Part shown: one piece after another, positions 37,349 through 43,615 of the stretch
Position numbering within the stretch: the stretch's first letter is position 1
How the letters are laid out: each line of letters starts with the position of its first letter
Assembly (NCBI GenBank): GCA_023138835.1
Contig: JAGLOP010000001.1
Location: forward strand, 62,001-126,000
Reading direction: 5' to 3'
Origin: Arcobacteraceae bacterium
Lineage (GTDB): Bacteria > Campylobacterota > Campylobacteria > Campylobacterales > Arcobacteraceae
Length of the DNA stretch: 64,000 bases
Notes under the pieces: model-generated
Databases searched by the model: none
What the model was told of the DNA's origin: nothing
The model's input: the letters and a program-made list of their open reading frames with translations, nothing else
Made by a program: the position numbers and the translations under genes

Positions 37349-37906
37349 TTATTTCTTTGATTTTAAGAAAGATTTAACTGACTTAACACCCTCTACACTT
37401 CTCGCATATTGAATTGATTTTGTAATCTCTGCTTGTGTTCCAACAGTTCCCCAAAGTACTACTTGACATTGTATTGTAGAGATATGAATATTTGTTGACC
37501 ATATTGATTTATCTCCAACAAGTTTAGCTTTTACATCTACAGTAATACCTAAATTCTTTTTTGTATCACAAGGATCATCTTTCTTTGCACGAATTAAATA
37601 TGATTTAACAGATTTAACACCTTCAACTTTTTTTGCTGAACCAATAAATCTATTTTTTTGTGAATTATTCTCATATTCACCAACTAAAAAGACATCACCC
37701 TCATAACTTGTAACACTTACGGCTACTAAATCTGAAGATTCTTCATCGCTTAGATTCTTTAATATTTTAAATTCTATTGCAGTATCATTTGCTATTGTTT
37801 TTACATTTCTTTCATCCACGGCTGCAGAGTATATTGTTCCAAAACATCCGGTATTTGTCAAAACTATGAACCCCAATGTTAACAACATTATAATTAATTT
37901 TTTCAT
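37349..37906 (-). CDS. BON-domain outer-membrane lipoprotein
   Basis: 185 residues with a lipoprotein signal (lipobox near NTGC, Cys21). Two BON-type units follow: VAVSVTSYEGDVFLVGEYEN ... VEGVKSVKSYL and IQCQVVLWGTVGTQAEIT ... VEGVKSVKSFL, each ending in the same GVKSVKS motif. The family includes YraP/DolP and OsmY, which bind phospholipids and help envelope integrity. The gene is alone and converges with the ATPase, with only 5 bases between the two stops. Confidence 0.85.
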   Translation of the reverse strand: MKKLIIMLLTLGFIVLTNTGCFGTIYSAAVDERNVKTIANDTAIEFKILKNLSDEESSDLVAVSVTSYEGDVFLVGEYENNSQKNRFIGSAKKVEGVKSVKSYLIRAKKDDPCDTKKNLGITVDVKAKLVGDKSIWSTNIHISTIQCQVVLWGTVGTQAEITKSIQYARSVEGVKSVKSFLKSKK

Positions 37907-38022
37907 CTCAATTCCTTGTGTGATTTTTTCAATTATATCTTAGATTACAGTTAATTGTCAATCATTTTAATTAAGCTAAGATTAAACTTTGTAGTGATAA
38001 CATACCGAACAATTATATTTTA

Positions 38023-38028
38023 TATAAT
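38023..38028 (+). promoter_or_regulatory. -10 element for the riboswitch transcript
   Basis: TATAAT ends 6 bases before A33/G34 of the aptamer (38033-38034), so transcription would begin at the first paired bases of the aptamer. The -35 region is poor. Confidence 0.5.
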
Positions 38029-38032
38029 TTTT

Positions 38033-38100
38033 AGCCAAACTTATCGTGAGGTAAGGACGGAAAGCTACGGGTCTTGATTTTAAGATAGCCGAGTTGCAAT
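38033..38100 (+). ncRNA. Candidate cyclic-di-GMP-I (GEMM) riboswitch aptamer
   Basis: Elements of the GEMM motif occur in order: AGCCAAAC on the 5' side; a stem CTTATC/GGTAAG closed by a GTGA (GNRA) tetraloop; GGACGGAAAGCTACGGGTCTT; a short loop; and AAGATAGCCGAGTTGC on the 3' side, which can pair back with the 5' side to close P1. In GEMM the GNRA loop docks into the second stem. The consensus GACGCAAAGC reads GACGGAAAGC here, one base off. It sits 66 bases upstream of a 59-residue reading frame. A variant recognising a related cyclic dinucleotide cannot be excluded. Confidence 0.75.
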
Positions 38101-38133
38101 AACTACACATAAGTCCTGCAACTTGATTTTTTT
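38092..38133 (+). terminator. Terminator competing with the riboswitch aptamer
   Basis: AGTTGCA (38092-38098) pairs with TGCAACT (38117-38123), and T residues follow at 38127-38133. The left arm is the 3' strand of aptamer stem P1, so terminator and ligand-bound aptamer exclude each other. This predicts that ligand turns the gene on. Confidence 0.65.
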
Positions 38134-38166
38134 AAGATAATTACCTATATTTTAGGAGTTACTATT

Positions 38167-38346
38167 ATGCAAACAATTAATAATGATATTTCAAATTCTT
38201 CATTTAAACCTTATATCTATTCTCATAGAGATGAAACTAAATGGAATTGGAGTTTTAATAAAAAAGAAACAAGTGGTAATAATAATATACTTCTTTTAAT
38301 ATCTTTATGTTCAGTTATCTTATTATTTTTACTAATAAAGTATTAA
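38167..38346 (+). CDS. Small single-pass membrane protein downstream of the riboswitch
   Basis: 59 residues: MQTINNDISNSSFKPYIYSH, then RDETKWNWSFNKKETSGNNN, then a single hydrophobic helix ILLLISLCSVILLFLLIKY that ends the protein. Start ATG at 38167 with AGGAG 8 bases upstream; stop TAA at 38344-38346. The N-terminus is polar with three aromatic Trp/Phe residues, so the topology is probably N-in or tail-anchored. It has no recognisable family. Its position directly behind a cyclic-di-GMP-type riboswitch suggests a role in surface lifestyle or motility, by inference. rnhB follows 64 bases later. Confidence 0.7.
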   Translation: MQTINNDISNSSFKPYIYSHRDETKWNWSFNKKETSGNNNILLLISLCSVILLFLLIKY

Positions 38347-38410
38347 TAAGCTAAAATACGCCTACCATAACTGAAAATATAAATCATACAGTTAAGGCAA
38401 GGACAATTAG

Positions 38411-38977
38411 TTGTACAAAAAAACAAAAAATTTATGCGGAATAGATGAAGCTGGTCGAGGTCCGCTTGCCGGTCCTTTAGTGGTTGCCGGTGTTATTTTA
38501 AAAAAAGACATTGATGGATTAAATGATTCTAAGAAGTTGACCCAAATAAAAAGAGAAGCTTTATTTGATACTATAAAAGAAAAATCTTTTTATCATATAG
38601 TTTTTACAGATAACAAAACTTTAGATGAAATTGGATTAAGCAAAGCAATTAAAAATTCTATCCGAGAAATTATGCAAACATTGGAAGCTGCAACTTTTCT
38701 TATGGATGGAAACACCTCTTTTGGAATTGAAAATCTTGAACACAAAATAAAAGCAGATGCTTCTGTTGTTGAAGTTAGTGCTGCTTCTATTTTAGCAAAA
38801 GTCAGTCGTGACAGATTTATGAATAAAATAGCTGATAAATATCCTAAATATAACTTTGAAAGACATAAAGGTTACGGGACAAAAGCTCATGTTGAAGCTA
38901 TGAGGGAGTTTGGATTATGTGAACTTCACAGAGTAAGTTTTAAAGTTAAATCCTTAGAGCAGCCGTCATTGTTCTAA
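38411..38977 (+). CDS. rnhB: Ribonuclease HII
   Basis: 188 residues. The catalytic motifs are CGIDEAGRGPLAGPLVVAG (Asp/Glu pair), the second acidic site in ATFLMDGN, and the DASVVEVSAASILAKVSRDR region, with the final FERHKGYGTKAHVEAMREFG. It cleaves RNA in RNA:DNA hybrids and removes single ribonucleotides from DNA. The start is a TTG at 38411 placed after AAGGACAATTAG. It might be co-transcribed with the small membrane protein upstream. Confidence 0.93.
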   Translation: MYKKTKNLCGIDEAGRGPLAGPLVVAGVILKKDIDGLNDSKKLTQIKREALFDTIKEKSFYHIVFTDNKTLDEIGLSKAIKNSIREIMQTLEAATFLMDGNTSFGIENLEHKIKADASVVEVSAASILAKVSRDRFMNKIADKYPKYNFERHKGYGTKAHVEAMREFGLCELHRVSFKVKSLEQPSLF

Positions 38978-38979
38978 AC

Positions 38980-39363
38980 TTAACTTAACTCTTCACACCA
39001 CACTTCCATAAAATCACTGGCATCCGGATTTGGAGCTTCTACAAATTCTAAAGTAAATTTATCTTCTAATTCACAAATTGCTATACTTCTTGGTCTTAAA
39101 GCAACTACTTTTGTCATTTTTATACTTCTTCCAAAACAAAATATCACACTTCTTGCATCTTTGATATCTTCATTTATCTCACCGTCTAAACTTTTTGTAT
39201 GATCATAATTATTAAAAACAGCGATAAATTGGGCTGATTTATGCTCATCAATTCTTTGCTTCAAATATAAAGCTATCTCATCTAAATTTTTATACTTAAC
39301 ATCTTTTTTATATATACTTTTTGTACGAATTGGATATTTTTCCATAACTATAACTTTTTCCAT
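38980..39363 (-). CDS. Conserved hypothetical protein
   Basis: 127 residues, soluble. It starts MEKVIVMEKYPIRTKSIYKK, and contains FIAVFNNYDHTKSLDGEINE, RSVIFCFGRSI and FVEAPNPDASDFMEVWCEEL. I recall similar small proteins as an uncharacterised family in Campylobacterota, but cannot assign a function. There are three Cys spread through the sequence with no metal-binding spacing. It converges with rnhB (2-base gap between the stops). Confidence 0.65.
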   Translation of the reverse strand: MEKVIVMEKYPIRTKSIYKKDVKYKNLDEIALYLKQRIDEHKSAQFIAVFNNYDHTKSLDGEINEDIKDARSVIFCFGRSIKMTKVVALRPRSIAICELEDKFTLEFVEAPNPDASDFMEVWCEELS

Positions 39364-39402
39364 TTACATAAAGCCTTTTATTTTAAATTTTATTAATTGC
39401 GA

Positions 39403-39408
39403 TATAAT
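39403..39408 (+). promoter_or_regulatory. -10 element for the cyclophilin gene
   Basis: TATAAT 28 bases before the ATG at 39437, with ACAAGGAAA as ribosome-binding site in between. No -35 match is evident. Confidence 0.45.
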
Positions 39409-39436
39409 ACCAAAAAAATTACACAAGGAAACTAAA

Positions 39437-39970
39437 ATGAAGAAACTACTTTTTTCAATATTTGTTATCACAAATTTATTTGGAGCCAATCCAATTGCGG
39501 TATTAGAAACAACTCAAGGAACTATTGAGTTAGAATTAAGACCGGACTTGGCACCAAAAACAGTTGAAAATTTTACAACACATATTAAAAATGGTTATTA
39601 TAATGGAATAATTTTTCACAGAATTATTAAAGACTTTATGATTCAAGGTGGAGATCCTACAGGAACCGGTCGAGGTGGTCAATCAATTTGGGGTAAACAA
39701 TTCAAAGATGAATTTAGTCATAAAGCAACATTTAGCAAAGCAGGTATTTTAGCTATGGCAAATGCCGGACCAAACACAAATGGCAGTCAATTTTTTATCA
39801 CAACTGTTGCAACACCTCATCTTAATGGAAGACATACAATTTTTGGTGCTATTAAAGGTAAAGAAAGTTTTAAAGTGTTAAAAAAACTTGAAAATGTAAA
39901 AACAAATGGAAGATATGGTGGAGACAAACCTGTAAAAGAACAAAAAATAATAAAAGCATATTTAAAATAA
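39437..39970 (+). CDS. Periplasmic peptidyl-prolyl cis-trans isomerase (cyclophilin)
   Basis: 177 residues. A signal peptide covers about 1-16. The cyclophilin fold follows with YNGIIFHRIIKDFMIQGGDP, TGRGGQSIWGKQFKDEF, LAMANAGPNTNGSQFFIT and HLNGRHTIFG, including the catalytic Arg of FHRI. It helps fold exported proteins. It stands alone, with its own promoter and a hairpin at its 3' end. Confidence 0.92.
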   Translation: MKKLLFSIFVITNLFGANPIAVLETTQGTIELELRPDLAPKTVENFTTHIKNGYYNGIIFHRIIKDFMIQGGDPTGTGRGGQSIWGKQFKDEFSHKATFSKAGILAMANAGPNTNGSQFFITTVATPHLNGRHTIFGAIKGKESFKVLKKLENVKTNGRYGGDKPVKEQKIIKAYLK

Positions 39971-39971
39971 A

Positions 39972-40000
39972 AGATAGGGGAGCGTTTAAAATCCCCATCT
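39972..40000. terminator. Hairpin between the cyclophilin gene and the convergent SH3b gene
   Basis: AGAT-A-GGGGA pairs with TCCCC-ATCT (one bulged A) around a 10-base loop. It overlaps the stop codon of the convergent gene. There is no long T-run, so it is a weak candidate for a bidirectional terminator. Confidence 0.4.
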
Positions 40001-41158
40001 AATACCAAAACTAAGATTGCTGTAATTATCTCTTATAAGCTCAGATTTAGCATTACTAGATTCTAACGATGTTAGATGTTTAGCTTTTATATATTGGTAC
40101 TGTGTAAAAAAATTAAAACTTTTATACAATTCCTTTTCAAATCCAGTTTGAAATCCTATCGCAAATCTTTGTCCTGTTTTATCTGTCAGTTGTGAATTTA
40201 TATGTGATTTAGTTAGTTCTATATAACTAATACCGCCTACTATCCCTAAGTAAGGTTTATATCTTATATCATTAAAGACTTTATTATAACTTGCTAAATA
40301 GTTGTGCAGTTTTATATCATTATATTTAATTAAAGAGTAAGATACTGTACTAAAATAATTTGAATTATATTTATATCCTAATTCTAGATTTAGATTCAAT
40401 CCTTTTTCGTCCGGTTGTGTTCCCAAACTTAGACTTCCAACTTTATCATTTTGTATAACTTTCATTTGAGAATAACCGGCACTTACTCCTATAAAATATT
40501 TTTCTGAAGTATCTGGATTATGTGTAACTTTTATCACTGGTACATTTATATTTTCTTTTTTTACCGGTTCTATTTCAATTTTTGGCTCAATGATTTGTTT
40601 TTCTATTACTATTGCTTCTTCTGTTTGTTCAACTATTTGTTCAACTATTTGTTTTTCTATTATCTCTTTTTCTATTTTATCTTGAAATGCAATTTCTTCT
40701 AAATATTGTGCATATACAAATCCATCTTTAGTTTCAATCCATAATTTATTATCTTCATCTTTATGAAATGCCAGAGCTTGAATTATAGTATTTTTTTTAT
40801 ACTTTCCCATTATTTGAGTATGTAGTAAAGGATATTTTCTTATCATAAGTGCTGTGGCTGTTATTTTATATCTTGTATAACTATTTTTTATTTTTCTATA
40901 ATCTAAATCTTTAAAACCAAGAAGTTCTGAAGATATAAATCCTTTATTGGTTTTATACCAGGTACCATCATTTTTAGTATATACTTTTTTAAAAACATTT
41001 ACTTTTTCATTTTTATATAAAATAATGATTTTTTGAGAAGTTAAAGATGGCAGTTCTCTTAAATTTGCTGTTTGTTTTAATGTTCCTGTCGAAGAATATA
41101 AAGAAGTAACTATTGATATTGATAATATTGGAGTTTTTATTAATTTATTGTTTATCAT
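39986..41158 (-). CDS. SH3b-domain outer-membrane beta-barrel protein
   Basis: 390 residues. A signal-peptide-like start (MINNKLIKTPILSISIVTSL) is followed by two SH3b-type units at about 24-85 (TANLRELPSLTSQKIIILYK) and 95-160 (ALMIRKYPLLHTQIMGKYKK). A linker at about 160-210 is rich in Glu, Ile, Lys and Val (EKEIIEKQIVEQIVEQ). The C-terminal half, from about 217, shows alternating amphipathic strands (YFIGVSAGYSQMKV ... LNLELGYKYNSNYFSTVSYS) and ends in a final aromatic (FGIRWGF), as outer-membrane barrels do. It probably inserts in the outer membrane with peptidoglycan-facing SH3b domains. Function unknown. Confidence 0.75.
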   Translation of the reverse strand: MINNKLIKTPILSISIVTSLYSSTGTLKQTANLRELPSLTSQKIIILYKNEKVNVFKKVYTKNDGTWYKTNKGFISSELLGFKDLDYRKIKNSYTRYKITATALMIRKYPLLHTQIMGKYKKNTIIQALAFHKDEDNKLWIETKDGFVYAQYLEEIAFQDKIEKEIIEKQIVEQIVEQTEEAIVIEKQIIEPKIEIEPVKKENINVPVIKVTHNPDTSEKYFIGVSAGYSQMKVIQNDKVGSLSLGTQPDEKGLNLNLELGYKYNSNYFSTVSYSLIKYNDIKLHNYLASYNKVFNDIRYKPYLGIVGGISYIELTKSHINSQLTDKTGQRFAIGFQTGFEKELYKSFNFFTQYQYIKAKHLTSLESSNAKSELIRDNYSNLSFGIRWGF

Positions 41159-41250
41159 AACCTACCCGCTATATTAGTATTCGACTAATTATGACACAAA
41201 TAATATTAAATTCTAAAATAAATTTTTTAACGAAAAAGTTTTCAATACTG

Positions 41251-41340
41251 TGGAGGAGAAGAAGGGATTTGAACCCTCGATAGAATTTCTCCTATATACG
41301 CTTTCCAAGCGTACGCCTTAAACCGCTCGGCCACTTCTCC
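41251..41340 (-). tRNA. tRNA-Ser (anticodon GGA)
   Basis: 90 bases including an encoded CCA. The acceptor stem GGAGAAG/CTTCTCC, the D-arm GGCCGAGCGG, anticodon loop CTTGGAAAG with GGA, a long variable arm and T-arm GTTCAAAT are all present. The base before CCA (position 73) reads U, where G is usual in tRNA-Ser. Confidence 0.93.
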
Positions 41341-41353
41341 AATATTTTATTTA

Positions 41354-41428
41354 TGGTGGTCACGATTAGAGTTGAACTAACGGCTTCTACAATGTCAATG
41401 TAGCACTCTACCACTGAGTTACGCGACC
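41354..41428 (-). tRNA. tRNA-Val (anticodon GAC)
   Basis: 75 bases. The acceptor GGTCGCG/CGTGACC, anticodon loop TTGACAT with GAC, T-arm GTTCAACTC and an encoded CCA. It lies 13 bases upstream of tRNA-Ser and is probably co-transcribed with it. A possible promoter (TTGACA at 41511-41506 and TATATT at 41486-41481 on the minus strand) lies upstream. Confidence 0.93.
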
Positions 41429-41529
41429 ATGAAACCCCGCAAAACGAGATCAAAAACGAATTGTAACTTTTAGTTACTTAAATATAATGAAAAAAATGCT
41501 ATTTATGTCAAAATTTAGTAAATATTATT

Positions 41530-42339
41530 TTAGAGTCCTTTAACTTTCTTCTTATTTTCATACATTCTTTCATCAGCTAATTCTATAATATTATCGAAAT
41601 TATCATCTTTATTAAACATTGCCAAACCATATGAGAAACTAAATTGTATTTTTTCAACTTGTTTTGACTTAAGTGTTTTAGTGGATAAGTCTTTTTGTAT
41701 TTTATCCATTTTTTCTTCTAAGGATTTCGTATCAGGGAAAGCTTTATCAAATATTATCATAAACTCATCACCTGCATATCTTACTACATTAGCCCATTCA
41801 AAAGGCAGTGATTTTTTTAAATAATCAGCTAAATATCTTAACACTTGATCCCCTAAAATATGTCCATAATTATCATTAATAATTTTAAAATCATTTAGAT
41901 CAATAAAAGCCAAACATCCATGATTTGGACATTTATTATCAATTAAATAAAAATCGTTAAACCATCTTCTATTTTTAGCTTTTGTTAATGTATCAGTAAA
42001 TAATTCAGTTTGTAAAAATGCAATTTGTCCCTGCATCTTAATCATATCTTGTTCTATATCATTTAGAGTTTTTGTATCTTTATTTATAATTGCAGTTTGC
42101 GCAGTTTGCGCACTAGAACCCAACTGTATAAGATTTTTATTGGTTTCTTTTACAATTGCATTAATTTTATTTTCTTCATAGTTTAGTTCATTTAAAATAA
42201 CATCTTTTTTTTCAAAATTCACACCATTTTGTTTTGCATTTTTTTCAAAAACTTTAGAATAGTCACTTGGTAATACAATATCCTGAGCTTTTAGTTGTTT
42301 TTTAGTTGTATATGTAGTTTTCATTAATGCGTTAGACAT
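41530..42339 (-). CDS. Diguanylate cyclase (GGDEF), soluble
   Basis: 269 residues. An N-terminal helical part of about 115 residues (EENKINAIVKETNKNLIQLG) precedes the GGDEF domain: TDTLTKAKNRRWFNDF, GCLAFIDLNDFKIINDNYGH and RYAGDEFMIIF. The signature is AGDEF, which is an accepted active variant, with the metal aspartate in FIDLNDFK intact. It likely makes cyclic di-GMP in the cytoplasm. There is no membrane helix or I-site RxxD at the usual place. It is a single gene upstream of the Val/Ser tRNA pair. Confidence 0.88.
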   Translation of the reverse strand: MSNALMKTTYTTKKQLKAQDIVLPSDYSKVFEKNAKQNGVNFEKKDVILNELNYEENKINAIVKETNKNLIQLGSSAQTAQTAIINKDTKTLNDIEQDMIKMQGQIAFLQTELFTDTLTKAKNRRWFNDFYLIDNKCPNHGCLAFIDLNDFKIINDNYGHILGDQVLRYLADYLKKSLPFEWANVVRYAGDEFMIIFDKAFPDTKSLEEKMDKIQKDLSTKTLKSKQVEKIQFSFSYGLAMFNKDDNFDNIIELADERMYENKKKVKGL

Positions 42340-42563
42340 TTTCAGAACCTTTTAGAATATAATTTTTGAAATTATATTTAATTTTTATAAGATTTAGCTT
42401 AAATCCATATAACGAGATAAAAAGAGTTTTAGATATAAAATTCAGTTTGAAGAATAAGCTTGATGAATTAATTTATTGACAGCGTAACATATTAGAATGA
42501 AACCTTAAAGCAATTTGTAAAAGTAAATATTGATTGTATGTGCGATAAACGCTATAAAAAAAG

Positions 42564-42640
42564 TGGCGCGGTGAACGAGACTCGAACTCGCGACCTCCTG
42601 CGTGACAGGCAGGCATTCTAACCAACTAAACTACCACCGC
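42564..42640 (-). tRNA. tRNA-Asp (anticodon GTC)
   Basis: 77 bases including CCA. The acceptor GCGGTGG with CACCGC, D-arm, anticodon loop CTGTCAC with GTC, T-arm GTTCGAGTC. It is the last tRNA of a Lys-Val-Glu-Asp run transcribed leftward. Confidence 0.95.
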
Positions 42641-42662
42641 TTCTTTTTATATATATTATATA

Positions 42663-42737
42663 TGGTGATCCCTAGGGGATTCGAACCCCTATGGTTGGAA
42701 TGAAAATCCAAAATCCTAACCATTAGATGAAGGGACC
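42663..42737 (-). tRNA. tRNA-Glu (anticodon TTC)
   Basis: 75 bases including CCA. The acceptor GGTCCCT/AGGGATC, anticodon loop TTTTCAT with TTC, T-arm GTTCGAATC. It is 18 bases after tRNA-Val and 22 before tRNA-Asp. Confidence 0.95.
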
Positions 42738-42755
42738 ATTTTTATATAATTTTTA

Positions 42756-42831
42756 TGGTGGTCGATGCAAGACTCGAACTTGCGACGTCTACCTTGTAAG
42801 GGTAGCGCTCTACCAACTGAGCTAATCGACC
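42756..42831 (-). tRNA. tRNA-Val (anticodon TAC)
   Basis: 76 bases including CCA. The acceptor GGTCGAT/ATCGACC, anticodon loop CTTACAA with TAC, T-arm GTTCGAGTC. A second Val tRNA, GAC, lies 1.3 kb away in this window. Confidence 0.95.
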
Positions 42832-42858
42832 ATAAATTTAAATAACTTGACAATAAAA

Positions 42859-42934
42859 TGGTGACCCGTGTTGGATTCGAACCAACGGCCACCTCCTTAA
42901 AAGGGAGATGCTCTACCGGCTGAGCTAACAGGTC
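42859..42934 (-). tRNA. tRNA-Lys (anticodon TTT)
   Basis: 76 bases including CCA. The acceptor GACCTGT/ACGGGTC, anticodon loop CTTTTAA with TTT, T-arm GTTCGAATC. It is the first gene of the tRNA run, about 90 bases downstream of a consensus promoter. Confidence 0.95.
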
Positions 42935-43021
42935 ATTTTTTTGTCTTAAAACAACTTCATTTGGTTATTAATAAAGAAACATTTTTCTTCGTAAAACCGC
43001 TTTCGCTTGTTTTGGAGTGGA

Positions 43022-43050
43022 AGTATATAGAAAAACTTTTTATTTGTCAA
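43022..43050 (-). promoter_or_regulatory. Promoter of the Lys-Val-Glu-Asp tRNA operon
   Basis: On the minus strand TTGACA (43050-43045), a 17-base spacer and TATACT (43027-43022). The -35 overlaps the stop codon of the upstream amidase gene. Confidence 0.88.
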
Positions 43051-43547
43051 GAGTTTTTCAAAAGAATTTCAAAATTTCTTTTTAATGCCGTTTTTGCGGC
43101 TTGAATCTGCACATCTTTTCTAGATCCTTTAAAATTATAAACTCTAATATCTTCTTTTTTATCAATTCCCATTACACCGATAACTACCATGCCTACAGGT
43201 TTATCTTTTGTACCGCCTGATGGTCCTGCAACCCCGCTTACCGCCATTGCAAAATCTGCATTGAATTTTTTTAAAACTCCTTGCAGCATCTCCCTTACCA
43301 CTTCAATACTAACCACTCCAAAATCAATCATTGTTTGTTTTTTTACATTTAGTTCCTGCTCCTTAATCTCATTACAATATGTAACAACAGAACCTTTAAA
43401 AATTGATGATGAACCAGAAACTTCTGTTATATATGAAGCTATTAATCCACCAGTACAACTTTCGGCACAAGTAACAGTTTGTTTTTTTTCTTTTAATATT
43501 GTTTGGAACTTTATCATATCATTTTGACTAAATATTTCACCGTACAC
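43047..43547 (-). CDS. pncC: Nicotinamide-nucleotide amidohydrolase (CinA C-terminal family)
   Basis: 166 residues, one CinA C-terminal domain. TCAESCTGGLIASYITEVSG, FKGSVVTYCNEIKEQEL, and AMAVSGVAGPSGGTKDKPVG are the family motifs. It hydrolyses NMN to nicotinate mononucleotide and ammonia in pyridine-nucleotide recycling. The N-terminal molybdopterin-like part of full CinA is absent, as in many short forms. It is divergent from ileS, with about 70 bases between starts. Confidence 0.88.
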   Translation of the reverse strand: MYGEIFSQNDMIKFQTILKEKKQTVTCAESCTGGLIASYITEVSGSSSIFKGSVVTYCNEIKEQELNVKKQTMIDFGVVSIEVVREMLQGVLKKFNADFAMAVSGVAGPSGGTKDKPVGMVVIGVMGIDKKEDIRVYNFKGSRKDVQIQAAKTALKRNFEILLKNS

Positions 43548-43615
43548 TTTTAACTGCCTTTAATCTTTATTTAGATACACTCTACCTTATTTTATGTTAT
43601 AGGATTATTATACAG

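Noticed and set aside
38033-38100. Signal-recognition-particle RNA
   Set aside because: The GTGAGGTAAGG segment looked SRP-like at first, but the long SRP hairpin with symmetric loops is missing, while the GEMM pairs and a P1-competing terminator fit.
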